Source: Pedobacter sp. BAL39
GTDB taxonomy: Bacteria; Bacteroidota; Bacteroidia; Sphingobacteriales; Sphingobacteriaceae
DNA: 64,000 nucleotides
Assembly (NCBI RefSeq): GCF_000170795.1
Contig: NZ_ABCM01000003.1
Coordinates: 355,627 to 419,626, forward strand
Reading direction: 5' to 3'
The translations under genes and the position numbers were made by a program. The stretch's first letter is position 1; each line of letters begins with the position of its first letter. The notes below the pieces were generated by a model. The model saw only the letters and a list, made by a program, of their open reading frames with translations, had not been told where the DNA came from and did not search any database. Below, one piece after another: positions 8,318 to 17,410 of the stretch.

Positions 8318-11300
8318 TTAAAAGGTGGTAAAAAGACCTATGGTGTATGTGGGGGTCAGATACGATTTCTGATAACCTCCGGTAGCCATGCTAAAGTTGT
8401 ATTTGTTCATGCCTACGGTAAGCAGGTTCGAGGCCTGGGCCTTGAGTTCAAAATGACTAAAGCCAGCCTTTTTGATGAAGTTGCTTTTGTCGAAGCTGTA
8501 TGAAACGGTCAGGTCAGCAAGAGTGATGTAATCCCCGTTTACCACGTAGCTATCCGCATAGTTATAGGCGTTGTTAGAGTTTGCACTGAAGTACGCTGGT
8601 AGCGACATGACATCGGTAATGTTCTCGTCTCCTCTTGTTTTCCAATAATTACCTGATCCCTCCAATGGTCTGGGAGATGCAGGATTAGCGCGCGGAACCC
8701 TGACTTTAAATCCACCATAATAATTGATCATGCAGAAGATGTAGAAGTTGCCGATATCTACCCGGTTACTCAAGCCTGCGTTGATGGTAGGGATGGATGA
8801 ACCGGAATAATGACTAACACCAGAGGTATCGCTGGCCATCAGTTTTTGGGTAGGATTTCCTGATCTGTTGTCATTGGTGTGATATAGGTTGCCTGCAGCA
8901 TCTTTGATCAGGGAATATCCCGCGGAATCCAATCCTGCATAACGATAAGAGAACATTGCACCTACCGGGTAATTCTTCACATATCCCAGTGCATTCAGCA
9001 CCTCAGGTGCAAAACTTCCTCTCTGAAGAACGTCCAGTACTTTACTGGTGTTACGTGCAACAACGATACCTGTATTCCAGTTCACTTTACTGGTCGCAAT
9101 CCAATCGGCACGCAAGGCAAATTCAATCCCATTGTTTTTGATGGTGGCTTTGTTGATCAGGGTAGGGCTGACGCCAATTGTAGGATCAATCATGGAATTG
9201 CCCAGCAGGTCGTCACTCTTCTTCTGATAATAATCTATACTTCCGCTGATGTTTTTGAAGATCTGATAATCAAGACCGGTGTTGAAATTTTTCGTTTGTT
9301 CCCAACGTAGACTGCTGTTGGCATAAGACACCAACCTAAGTGCTTGACTGGTAGGGGCGGTGTTGTTATTGAGTACTGCACGTGCAATGACCTCTGGAAG
9401 GGATAACTTGGCCACATTTCCATTAAATCCATAAGCCATACGAAGCTTAAGCTGTTTGATCCAGTCGGCATTCTCCATAAAGTCCTCCTTATGAATGTTC
9501 CATGCAGCGCCTGCAGACCATAGCGGTTTGTATTTGTATTTTGGATTGGTACCGAAAAGATTAGACTGGTCTATGCGGATACTGCCCGTAAGCGAATAGG
9601 TGTTCTTATAAGAGTAAACAACGTTACCATAGCCAGACAAAAAGCGATCTTCTACATACTGCTGATTAAAAAGCGATTCGTATGCATTCTGTCCCTGAAA
9701 AGGAGCACCCAGTAAAAACGCACCTCTGATGGCTGCGGTGTTGATGGCAGCATAGTCTACTGGTTGCTGCAATAAGGTCTCATCGTTATACCCAAAGTAA
9801 GAAGCAGTATTGCTTTTCTCAATCAGATTCCTTACCTCGGCACCTATAATCCCGTTGATGGAATGGTCTCCGGCAATCTGTTTGTTGTAATTCAATTGTG
9901 CACGGGCAGTATAACTTGATGTGGAGGAGGCCGTCTGGCGGAGGAATCCACCTTTAGGAATGTAATATTTAAAAGTTCCGTCGGCATTCCTCACCACATA
10001 ACTATTGATGTACTGTTTGGTTTCAGAAGATCTCTCAGAAGCATTGTGCTTGTAGTCGCTACGTGAAGTTTCATAAATCCCACCGAAGGTCATGTCAAAG
10101 CCACTACCAATATCATACTTAAAATTGGCGGTGATGCGGTTGTTGACGGCATGTGTTTTGTCGCTGATTTCATCCATATCAATCAGCGGGTGGTACGCAT
10201 GATCTTCCAGCCCTTGCGACATGATGTAGCTGTTGTAGCCGGGGGCGATGCTGGAACCTATGATAGAAACTGGATTGCCATTGACATCTTCAAAACGTTC
10301 ATATGGATAGACGTCGGTAATTCCCGGTACTGATGCACCATTGAAACGTTGTTCCTGGTAATCTGTGGTCAGCTCCAGGCCAAGGCGTTTTGTGAACCTG
10401 ATGGTGCTGCGCGCAGAAAGAGAGAACCTGTTGTCATTTGATTTAACTTGCGGGTTGCGGTTGCCGGTGTAGTTTGCAGTAACGTAATACAGGGCATTGT
10501 CGTTACCTCCGGAAACGTTAAAGTTATAGGTGTTCGTGACAGAGTTCCGTAAAAACAACCTGCTGTAGTCATCGATGTTGTCATAGCTGGAATACTCTGC
10601 AAATGCCGCCGCTGCCTGATCGGCACTGATGATGTTGGCAGCTTGTTTTGCGAGGATGTAATACACCGGTGAGCGTCGTACTCCGCCCTGAGTTCCATCT
10701 GTAGATAATAACCCCCATGTTCCGGAATTTACATTTGCAGCCTGTGTGGTTCTTTGATAGTCGGTTACAATAGCAGAGGCATTATCGGCCCACCTGTACC
10801 TGTTGAAATTTTCTTTTGGTGTGATGCCCGTAGTAGCCCTGAAATTAAAAATAGGTCTGCCAATTGAAGCTTGCTTTCTTTCAATAACGATGACTCCATT
10901 AGATGCCCGTACGCCATAAACGGTGGCCGCGGCGGCATCTTTCAGGATGGTGACGGACTTGATCTCATTGGGATCAATCATGTCCATTGTCAGCTCCGTG
11001 GGATAACCATCAATAACGATCAAGGGACTTTGGTTGGCCGACATGGTGGAAATTCCACGGATGTTGAACAGTGCCCTCGAGGAGGCTGCACCACCAGGAA
11101 TGGTGCTGTTAAACATCACATTGTTGTTGATCATCAGTCCTGGCAACCTGTTTACCAATCCATCCAGGAAATTGGTGCTGATCCGTGCCTCGTATTCTTT
11201 GGTGCTGAGCTGAGAAACAGCACCGGTGCTCTGCTCGGGTTTGATGCGCTGATAACCGGTGTTTACGGTAACGCCAACTTCCTGCAGGTTGCCTACAGCA

Positions 11301-11920
11301 TAATCCATACGGATGGTGCCCAGATCCCTTGAGGGAGCGAGTTCTTTGGTTTTGTAACCCGTGTATCTGATCAGGATGGTTGCCCTTTCTTCCACATTAC
11401 CTAACGTGAAGGATCCGTCTTTAGCAGTTCTGACACCTTGTTGTTGTCCTTTGACAATTACAGTAGCGCCCGCCAGGGGACTACCGGTCAGTGAGTCTAC
11501 CACTTTACCAGACACGTCAATGGCAAGGAGACGGGTAACGATATTCTCGAATAAGGTCCGCTGTTTTGCTTTTAAGGTGACGGTATTGTTGTTGATTTCG
11601 TAGGTGATGGGCTGATTCTCGAAAATCTGATCCAATACCTTTTCGAAAGCCACATCCCTGACCTTGATGTTTACAGACTTTGCTTTATCGAGGAGCGCTC
11701 CGGGCACCACAAAATTGCAGTTGCATTGCCTTTTGAGGTCCCTGATGATGTCTTCCAGTGAAGCGTTGGATTTGTTTAAACTGATTTTCTGTGCAAAGCC
11801 GGAAGCACTGACCTGCATGATGGCAGCTATTAAAATAACGGTGGTTAATCGCATTATCAGCCAGATTTTATGGATATAGCCTTTCGGCATACCCCGTTGT
11901 AGGTTTAGGTTTTTTAACAC
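8318..11920 (-). CDS. SusC/RagA TonB-dependent outer-membrane transporter with STN domain (locus A)
   Basis: The protein is 1200 residues from a GTG start. It has a long signal region with MRLTTVILIAAIMQVSA, then an STN (secretin/TonB N-terminal) signalling domain at about 45-115. A carboxypeptidase-regulatory-like domain follows at about 135-205, then the TonB plug (LIVIDGYPTELT and VTILKDAAAATVYG) and the barrel. The STN domain is the part known to contact FecR anti-sigma factors. The GTG start is preferred over the ATG at 11890 because it leaves exactly 22 residues before MRLTT, as in the two other SusC proteins here. It is the first structural gene after the fecR gap. Confidence 0.92.
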   Translation of the reverse strand: MLKNLNLQRGMPKGYIHKIWLIMRLTTVILIAAIMQVSASGFAQKISLNKSNASLEDIIRDLKRQCNCNFVVPGALLDKAKSVNIKVRDVAFEKVLDQIFENQPITYEINNNTVTLKAKQRTLFENIVTRLLAIDVSGKVVDSLTGSPLAGATVIVKGQQQGVRTAKDGSFTLGNVEERATILIRYTGYKTKELAPSRDLGTIRMDYAVGNLQEVGVTVNTGYQRIKPEQSTGAVSQLSTKEYEARISTNFLDGLVNRLPGLMINNNVMFNSTIPGGAASSRALFNIRGISTMSANQSPLIVIDGYPTELTMDMIDPNEIKSVTILKDAAAATVYGVRASNGVIVIERKQASIGRPIFNFRATTGITPKENFNRYRWADNASAIVTDYQRTTQAANVNSGTWGLLSTDGTQGGVRRSPVYYILAKQAANIISADQAAAAFAEYSSYDNIDDYSRLFLRNSVTNTYNFNVSGGNDNALYYVTANYTGNRNPQVKSNDNRFSLSARSTIRFTKRLGLELTTDYQEQRFNGASVPGITDVYPYERFEDVNGNPVSIIGSSIAPGYNSYIMSQGLEDHAYHPLIDMDEISDKTHAVNNRITANFKYDIGSGFDMTFGGIYETSRSDYKHNASERSSETKQYINSYVVRNADGTFKYYIPKGGFLRQTASSTSSYTARAQLNYNKQIAGDHSINGIIGAEVRNLIEKSNTASYFGYNDETLLQQPVDYAAINTAAIRGAFLLGAPFQGQNAYESLFNQQYVEDRFLSGYGNVVYSYKNTYSLTGSIRIDQSNLFGTNPKYKYKPLWSAGAAWNIHKEDFMENADWIKQLKLRMAYGFNGNVAKLSLPEVIARAVLNNNTAPTSQALRLVSYANSSLRWEQTKNFNTGLDYQIFKNISGSIDYYQKKSDDLLGNSMIDPTIGVSPTLINKATIKNNGIEFALRADWIATSKVNWNTGIVVARNTSKVLDVLQRGSFAPEVLNALGYVKNYPVGAMFSYRYAGLDSAGYSLIKDAAGNLYHTNDNRSGNPTQKLMASDTSGVSHYSGSSIPTINAGLSNRVDIGNFYIFCMINYYGGFKVRVPRANPASPRPLEGSGNYWKTRGDENITDVMSLPAYFSANSNNAYNYADSYVVNGDYITLADLTVSYSFDKSNFIKKAGFSHFELKAQASNLLTVGMNKYNFSMATGGYQKSYLTPTYTIGLFTTF

Positions 11921-12233
11921 TTCATGTCGTTTGTGACAAGAACTTAGCGGCCAAATGAGAGACCTTCAATATTGCTTTAATGAGCAGTATTGTCTAAGTT
12001 TGTTTGTCTGGTTTATTGCATGTTGCCTTTGGTGTCCAAACTCTGGGCAGCTGCGGTTCAGTTGATGATTTATTGTCGAGGCCAGATCGACCATATTCCG
12101 ACTCCAATCGGGATATGGTTACCTAAAACCTCTGGTTAGGTAGCCTTAGCTCTGCTGTCGTATATTTCTCCCCATATGGTTTTAATTATAGTTTATAAAT
12201 TGACCCTGGCTGATGTTGCACAGCGCAAAGCCG
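11921..12233. other. fecR-susC gap of locus A with hairpin
   Basis: This 313-base gap carries no gene. It contains an imperfect hairpin at 12090-12119 (ACCATAT and CCGA arms around a six-base loop). Read on the plus strand it pairs fully with one G-U, and on the susC strand it has one C-A mismatch. A second stem, TACCTAA/TTAGGTA, follows at about 12120-12142. The position matches hairpins upstream of the other two susC genes, but here no T tract follows. Confidence 0.5.
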
Positions 12234-13415
12234 TTAGTTGAATACATAAATCTTTCTTCCTTCAATTTTGAAGTGCACATTTCCCGTTGCCTCTAGTGGG
12301 ATCAGCACCTTGGAAATGTTGTCGAAACGCGATACCGATCCCCAGAAGGTATCGGTAGGGATGTCCCCCTGATAAATCACCTCCACATTGTACCAGCGCG
12401 CTATCGTGCGCATAATTTCTTTGATGTCTAGTCGGTCAAAAATGAAGTTGTTGCTTTTCCAGGCTATGGCAAGGTCGGTGTCAACAGCACCCAGCTGAAT
12501 GCTGCCGCCTGCATTCGAGGCCTGGTTACCCGGTGTCAGCAGTTTTGTCTGCCCGTATTCGGATACTTTCACACTACCTTCCAGCAAGGTCGTCCTGAAA
12601 ACTTTCTCGTCGGGATAGGCATTCACATTAAAATGTGTGCCCAGAACCTCTACCTGCTGATCGCCGCTTTCTACAATGAAGGGATGTTCTTTATCCTTGG
12701 AAACTTCAAAATAAGCTTCTCCAGAAAGTCTGATCCTCCGTACTCCTTTATCCCTGAGGTTAGCCGTATAGGTCAGACTTGACGCAGCGTTTAGCCACAC
12801 TTTAGTCTGGTCGGGAAGGGTTAAAATGAAAGTTTCACCTTTTGCGGTAGTTAAGGTGTTGACTTTGTCCTGGTCTCCGGTGGCCGACTGCAGCTGATAG
12901 ACAATCTGGCCATCTGCAGTTTTAGAAATGGAAATACCTGATTCTTTGGCAATCTCTCCATTGGCGGCGTCGCTTAGCCTGATCTTCTCGCCATTCGCTA
13001 ATGTCAGTGTAGCACCAAGTTTTCCTGGTGCGATGTCATTAGCAAGGAGGTGGCGGTAATCTGGAGTTGGTGTTTTCTGATTGTAGCTGAAGAAGTAAAT
13101 ACCCATAGCCATCAGCGCTACCATTGCAGCGATACCCGCAATGCGAGGCCATAGTTTGGTTTTACCATGTGGAAGTGACGTCATGGGCAACTCCAATGTC
13201 TGCTGTTTGATTTTTGCCAAGGTAAGCTCCCAGGCAGGGTTGTACTGTTCTTCTGGCTCTGTATCGTCGAGTTCAGTAGCTAAGAGCAGACTGATCTGGG
13301 TATCATGTTGATCTTCTTCAATGAGCTGAAACAGATGTGCTGTTTCCTCAGCAGAAGCTTCGCCATTGATGTACTTTGTAAATAATATTTGAATAGAAGG
13401 TGAGTCTGGTTGCAT
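12234..13415 (-). CDS. FecR-family anti-sigma factor (locus A)
   Basis: The 393-residue protein has a cytoplasmic N-terminal sigma-binding region (1-85) and one membrane segment near residues 90-108 (IAGIAAMVALMAMGIYFF). A periplasmic FecR domain follows (about 175-285, with GETFILTLPDQTKVWLNAAS and GEAYFEVSKDKEHPF), then a C-terminal DUF4974 domain ending GRKIYVFN. It should hold the sigma factor at 13511-14119 until the SusC STN domain signals ligand. The gene lies 95 bases after the sigma gene. All expected domains are present. Confidence 0.92.
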   Translation of the reverse strand: MQPDSPSIQILFTKYINGEASAEETAHLFQLIEEDQHDTQISLLLATELDDTEPEEQYNPAWELTLAKIKQQTLELPMTSLPHGKTKLWPRIAGIAAMVALMAMGIYFFSYNQKTPTPDYRHLLANDIAPGKLGATLTLANGEKIRLSDAANGEIAKESGISISKTADGQIVYQLQSATGDQDKVNTLTTAKGETFILTLPDQTKVWLNAASSLTYTANLRDKGVRRIRLSGEAYFEVSKDKEHPFIVESGDQQVEVLGTHFNVNAYPDEKVFRTTLLEGSVKVSEYGQTKLLTPGNQASNAGGSIQLGAVDTDLAIAWKSNNFIFDRLDIKEIMRTIARWYNVEVIYQGDIPTDTFWGSVSRFDNISKVLIPLEATGNVHFKIEGRKIYVFN

Positions 13416-13510
13416 TTTCTTATCGTTGATGACGGCAGGAGATTAATCCTGGTATTTAATAGATAAGTACTATAAGAACATGAATAGGACTATTCATAAA
13501 ATTAAAAAAG

Positions 13511-14119
13511 TTATAAACGTCTGCTGTCCAGTAGTATAATTATTAATCCGGTCAGTAGTCCGGAGCGTTTGTCGAGAAAATTACGCACGTGTTTCAGTGC
13601 ATGTACCATCTGGTTTTTAACGGTATTCTTAGATATGTTCAACCGCTCTGCAATCTGCTGATGGCTTAGACCTTCGTTTCTTCTCAGCTCCCAGATGAGC
13701 CTGCGTTGATCGGGTAATTGCGCAACAGCCAGGTCGATCGCTTCCTTGCTTTCGCGCAGGATGATTTGTTCCTCCGTGTCGTTGCTGGATGTTTCGGCAT
13801 GGTCGGTGATGCTTTTGAGTATCCTGGCGTCGTTGGCTACTTTCTTGAGGTACTTTAAAGCTTGCCTGTTTGCGATGCTGAAGAGATAGGAGGTAGGGTG
13901 CTGTACATTAACAAAGGTGCTCCTGTTGATCCATAACTGCACGAAAATATCCTGAATGAGCTCTTCTGTAAGTTCGGGCGTTTTGACCAGTTTTTGAACG
14001 TAAGGAAATAGCCGCTTGCTAAAATGGCGATAAATGACGTCAAACGCTTTTTCATCACCACCGGCAAGACTTGCAAAGAGCTCAGTCTCGTTGATCAGTT
14101 TATGAATTGTTCTCCCCAT
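13511..14119 (-). CDS. ECF RNA polymerase sigma factor (locus A)
   Basis: This 202-residue sigma factor has region 2 (FDVIYRHFSKRLFPYVQKLV through TEELIQDIFVQLW) and region 4 (LPDQRRLIWELRRNEGLSHQ with the helix-turn-helix IAERLNISKNTVKNQM). The order sigma, FecR, SusC is the standard Bacteroidota trans-envelope signalling set. The start MGRTIH is supported by a TAnnTTTG box 26 bases upstream. A short hydrophobic tail (LLTGLIIILL) ends the protein, a feature seen in many Bacteroidota ECF factors of this class. It should direct transcription of susC and the genes after it. Confidence 0.92.
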   Translation of the reverse strand: MGRTIHKLINETELFASLAGGDEKAFDVIYRHFSKRLFPYVQKLVKTPELTEELIQDIFVQLWINRSTFVNVQHPTSYLFSIANRQALKYLKKVANDARILKSITDHAETSSNDTEEQIILRESKEAIDLAVAQLPDQRRLIWELRRNEGLSHQQIAERLNISKNTVKNQMVHALKHVRNFLDKRSGLLTGLIIILLDSRRL

Positions 14120-14144
14120 GTTGATTAATTACCGCTAGCTGGCC

Positions 14145-14152
14145 CAAATATA
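14145..14152 (-). promoter_or_regulatory. Candidate promoter box for the locus A sigma gene
   Basis: On the minus strand the bases read TATATTTG, an exact TAnnTTTG match, 26 bases before the ATG. A TTG lies 22 bases upstream (14175-14177), close to the expected -33 spacing. This is one of the better promoter candidates in the window. Confidence 0.5.
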
Positions 14153-14226
14153 TGGCGCATTTGTATCGAATGTACAAGATTTCTTTGGATTGGGAATTAA
14201 ATGATGACGCTGGAAAGATCTTTTGC

Positions 14227-14775
14227 TTATTTAATGGTGTCAAATCCGAGTTCAATATCATCATAAGCTTTCTTTCTGAGTTGCTCATTCCCTTTATTCA
14301 GGCTATTCAATAACAATCGCTTTTTTTTAAGGTATTTTTTTACATGTTTACGATCGTGCTTTAACATCCAATGGAGATTGTAAATGAGGTCTGCATATTT
14401 TACGGTCTGGGCGGAAGCGCTGATTGCTGCAAGACGCGCCGACTCTCTTGCCTTTCGCTCTTTTTTACGCAGCTCAGGATAATTTGAGGGAGTATATACG
14501 TCAGTGAGCTCCACTACGCTTGTTGTAATCAGCCTCGCTTCCTGACCAGAATAGCCAAAGCTGAGCAACTGATCTAACAGCTCCGCACTACCGGTATTGG
14601 TATCCTCAAGCAGGTCATGGCAAAGGCCGATCTCGTAACCATATTCTTCGAAAGGAGCAGACATCCGGGCCACCGCAAGAAGGTGGTTAAAGTAGGGTTC
14701 GTTTGTCTTTTTGATGAGCTGATGCTGATGTTTCAAAGCTACCCATTTTGCTAACTGTACTGCTGCGCCTTTCAT
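14227..14775 (-). CDS. HD-domain phosphohydrolase of the RelA/SpoT hydrolase type
   Basis: The 182-residue protein carries the HD signature of guanosine 3',5'-bispyrophosphate hydrolases. His31 is in YFNHLLAVA, His53-Asp54 is in CHDLLEDT with Glu57 and Asp58, and Asp129 is in VKYADLIYNL. Its size fits a stand-alone small hydrolase such as MESH1, without synthetase, TGS or ACT domains. The reaction would be removal of pyrophosphate from (p)ppGpp, though related proteins act on other nucleotides. It stands alone, 107 bases upstream of the locus A sigma gene on the same strand. Annotation as an alarmone hydrolase is an inference from motifs. Confidence 0.75.
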   Translation of the reverse strand: MKGAAVQLAKWVALKHQHQLIKKTNEPYFNHLLAVARMSAPFEEYGYEIGLCHDLLEDTNTGSAELLDQLLSFGYSGQEARLITTSVVELTDVYTPSNYPELRKKERKARESARLAAISASAQTVKYADLIYNLHWMLKHDRKHVKKYLKKKRLLLNSLNKGNEQLRKKAYDDIELGFDTIK

Positions 14776-14968
14776 GTCATATTGTAAACAACAACTATGC
14801 CCTGGAAAAAGTTGTTTTAGGAAAGTACGTTATGAAATTGATTGAGACCTGTATTTAATCTGGTAATTTTAAAACCAAGACGTATTTTAGCATGTTAGTG
14901 AGCTGATTCTGGCTAGCAAGTCTTGTAAGGCTACCAGTGGCAGATGTTATCCAGTAAATTTAAACCAA

Positions 14969-17410
14969 ATGATGAAAAAAGGGCCCTCTGTGGATACACT
15001 AAAAGCACTGGAATCGGCACCAAGTATGTTTCTCGTGCTCACACCGGATCTCTATATCCTCACTGCGAGCGATCTCTATCTCGAAGCGACAGAAAACACC
15101 AGGGAGCTGATTGTGGGCCGGCATATTTTTGATGCCTTTCCGAATAATCCGGAATTACCCGATGCGGATGGTGTCAGGAATATTAATGCTTCGCTTCAGG
15201 AAGTCATCAGGACAAAGAAAAAACATGTAATGAAGATCCAGCGCTATGATGTTCCCGACCTCAGTTGTCCAGGTAAGTTTATTCAGCGCTACTGGGATCC
15301 CAGTCATACTCCGATACTCGATGAAGATGGTGATATACAGTACATCATTCAGCTTGCCACAAATGTAACTGATCAGGTGCTGACCAGAAGAGCACTGGAT
15401 GAAAGCAGAAGTGCTGAGCGTGAATACAAATTTGAAGTAAACTCCCTGAACCTGGAACTTGACCAGGTTCATCACGATTTGAAAGAACTGAATATCAGTT
15501 TGGAAAATAATGTTAAAATCAGAACGCAGGAGCTGGAGATCAGTGAACGTAAGTATCGCGATCTGATTGAACAAAGTCCCGTTGCAATGCAGGTATTTAG
15601 GAGTGAGGAGATGACTTTTGAGATTGTCAATGAATCGATGCTGAAGTTTCTGGGGAAAACTGCTGATATCATCGGAAAGCCCTTAGTGGTAGGGGTGCCC
15701 GAAATCAAGGGGCAGCCTATTGTAGATGTACTTTACGGCGTTTACCGGACGGGGGTGCCTTTGGAGCTTAGGGCAGAGGAGGTGTTTCTGGAAAAAGACG
15801 GGCAGCTGGAGGCTGGTTATTACGACGTGCTCTACCGTCCTCTTTATGATGGAACGGTAGTTACCGGAGTCCTTGGAATTGCTATTGATGTGACACCACA
15901 GATTAAGTTCAACCTGGCCATTCAGGAAAGCGAGACCAGGTTCCGCACCATGGCCGAAGGCTGTGGGATAATGATTTCCACGATTGACCTGAAGGGGAAT
16001 TTGGACTATATGAATGGCGATTGGCTGCAGTTCACGGGGAAATCACTGGCAAACATGCAGGAATCAGGTTGGGAGGAGCTGATTCATCCGGAAGACTACG
16101 AAAAGGCAAATGGCATATACATCCACTCGCTCGAGAAACGTAAGCCCTTTGCTACTGAATTGAGGTTGTTGGATGCTGAAGGCCAGTATCGCTGGTTAAG
16201 ACACCGGGGATCTCCCCGGTTTAATGCAGATGAGTCCTTTGAAGGATACATTTGCTCCAGTGTGGATTTTACAGAGGAGAAACAACGACTGCTGGAAATT
16301 GAATATATCAATAAAGCACTGATGACGGCCAATCAGCACATGGAGGAGGTCAATACCAGGTTGCGCGATAGTGAGGAAAACCTGCAGTCGGCCTTTAATG
16401 CCGGAGAACTTGGTAGTTGCAGCCTGAACCTGAAAACTGGAAAAGCGGAACTGTCAGCTCGTTACCGTAGTCTTTTCGGGCTTCCGCTGTCCGGGGAGCT
16501 TAGCTGGGAGATGGTGATCAGCGCCGTAGAACCCGAGTTTGTCGACGACGTTATCCTCGTGATGGAAAATGCGCGTAACTTCGGTCATCCAATAGAAAGC
16601 ACCTATGCCATTCGCCATCTGGAGACGGGAGAGCGGCGGTGGATGAGGGTTGTGGGAAAGGTTCGTCCAGACGATGAAGGTAATTTTTCCGATATTTATG
16701 CAGTGGTTATGGATGTGACTGTGCAGAAGCAGGATGAGCATCGCAAAAATGATTTTATTGCCATGGTGAGCCATGAGCTCAAGACACCAATTACCTCTGT
16801 ACAGGCCTATCTGCAGATTCTGGAAAGAAACGCCAGGGCGCAGGATAACGCCTTTGTAACCGGAATCCTTGAAAAGTCCGTCAGCCAGATTAAAAAAATG
16901 ACGACGATGATCGATGGCTTTCTTAACGTTTCCAGACTTGAATCTGGTAAAATATTCATTGAACGTAAACCCTTTGACATGGCCGGACTGTTGAAAGAAT
17001 CTGAAGAGGAATCTAAGACCATGTTCAGCAGCCACCACATTATTTATGCGCCGGTACTTCCAATGGTGATTGTTGCGGACAGAAATAAGATTGGCCAGGT
17101 GATCAACAACCTGATGAGTAATGCAGTAAAATATGCTGTGGCAGGGAGTTCAATATGGGTGAAATGTGAATACATTGGCGGGTATGTGCAGGTGAGTGTC
17201 AAAGATGAAGGAATGGGTATTGCGCAGGAGGAGATCAATAAGTTGTTTGACCGTTATTTTCGCTCCCGCTATGTGACAGAAGGAAACATCAGTGGCTTTG
17301 GCATTGGCCTGTACCTGAGCGCAGAGATCATTCAGCGCCATGGGGGTAAAATTTGGGCGGAAAGTGAGCTGGGGAAAGGCTCCACTTTTTATTTTACAAT
17401 TCCACTTTAA
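14969..17410 (+). CDS. Multi-PAS sensor histidine kinase
   Basis: The 813-residue kinase has no membrane segment. A first PAS-like domain (about 1-140) is followed by a coiled coil (145-195) and three further PAS domains (about 195-310, 325-435 and 460-590). A HisKA domain has the phosphoacceptor His602 in SHELKTPITS. The ATPase domain (about 690-813) has N box NLMSNAVKYA, G1 DEGMGIA and G2 FGIGLYL. No response regulator is adjacent, so it is an orphan kinase. It ends on a TTAA that also supplies the stop of the convergent channel gene. ATG at 14969 was chosen; a second ATG follows directly. Confidence 0.9.
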   Translation: MMKKGPSVDTLKALESAPSMFLVLTPDLYILTASDLYLEATENTRELIVGRHIFDAFPNNPELPDADGVRNINASLQEVIRTKKKHVMKIQRYDVPDLSCPGKFIQRYWDPSHTPILDEDGDIQYIIQLATNVTDQVLTRRALDESRSAEREYKFEVNSLNLELDQVHHDLKELNISLENNVKIRTQELEISERKYRDLIEQSPVAMQVFRSEEMTFEIVNESMLKFLGKTADIIGKPLVVGVPEIKGQPIVDVLYGVYRTGVPLELRAEEVFLEKDGQLEAGYYDVLYRPLYDGTVVTGVLGIAIDVTPQIKFNLAIQESETRFRTMAEGCGIMISTIDLKGNLDYMNGDWLQFTGKSLANMQESGWEELIHPEDYEKANGIYIHSLEKRKPFATELRLLDAEGQYRWLRHRGSPRFNADESFEGYICSSVDFTEEKQRLLEIEYINKALMTANQHMEEVNTRLRDSEENLQSAFNAGELGSCSLNLKTGKAELSARYRSLFGLPLSGELSWEMVISAVEPEFVDDVILVMENARNFGHPIESTYAIRHLETGERRWMRVVGKVRPDDEGNFSDIYAVVMDVTVQKQDEHRKNDFIAMVSHELKTPITSVQAYLQILERNARAQDNAFVTGILEKSVSQIKKMTTMIDGFLNVSRLESGKIFIERKPFDMAGLLKESEEESKTMFSSHHIIYAPVLPMVIVADRNKIGQVINNLMSNAVKYAVAGSSIWVKCEYIGGYVQVSVKDEGMGIAQEEINKLFDRYFRSRYVTEGNISGFGIGLYLSAEIIQRHGGKIWAESELGKGSTFYFTIPL

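Noticed and set aside
3667..11920. Calling locus A a polysaccharide-utilisation locus for a named glycan
   Set aside because: No glycoside hydrolase, lyase or sulfatase is present in the locus; only the transporter, binding proteins and thioredoxins are seen.
16454..17038. Long open frame on the minus strand inside the PAS kinase gene
   Set aside because: It lies opposite a well-conserved kinase domain, has no recognisable motif, and reads as a mirror of the coding strand.
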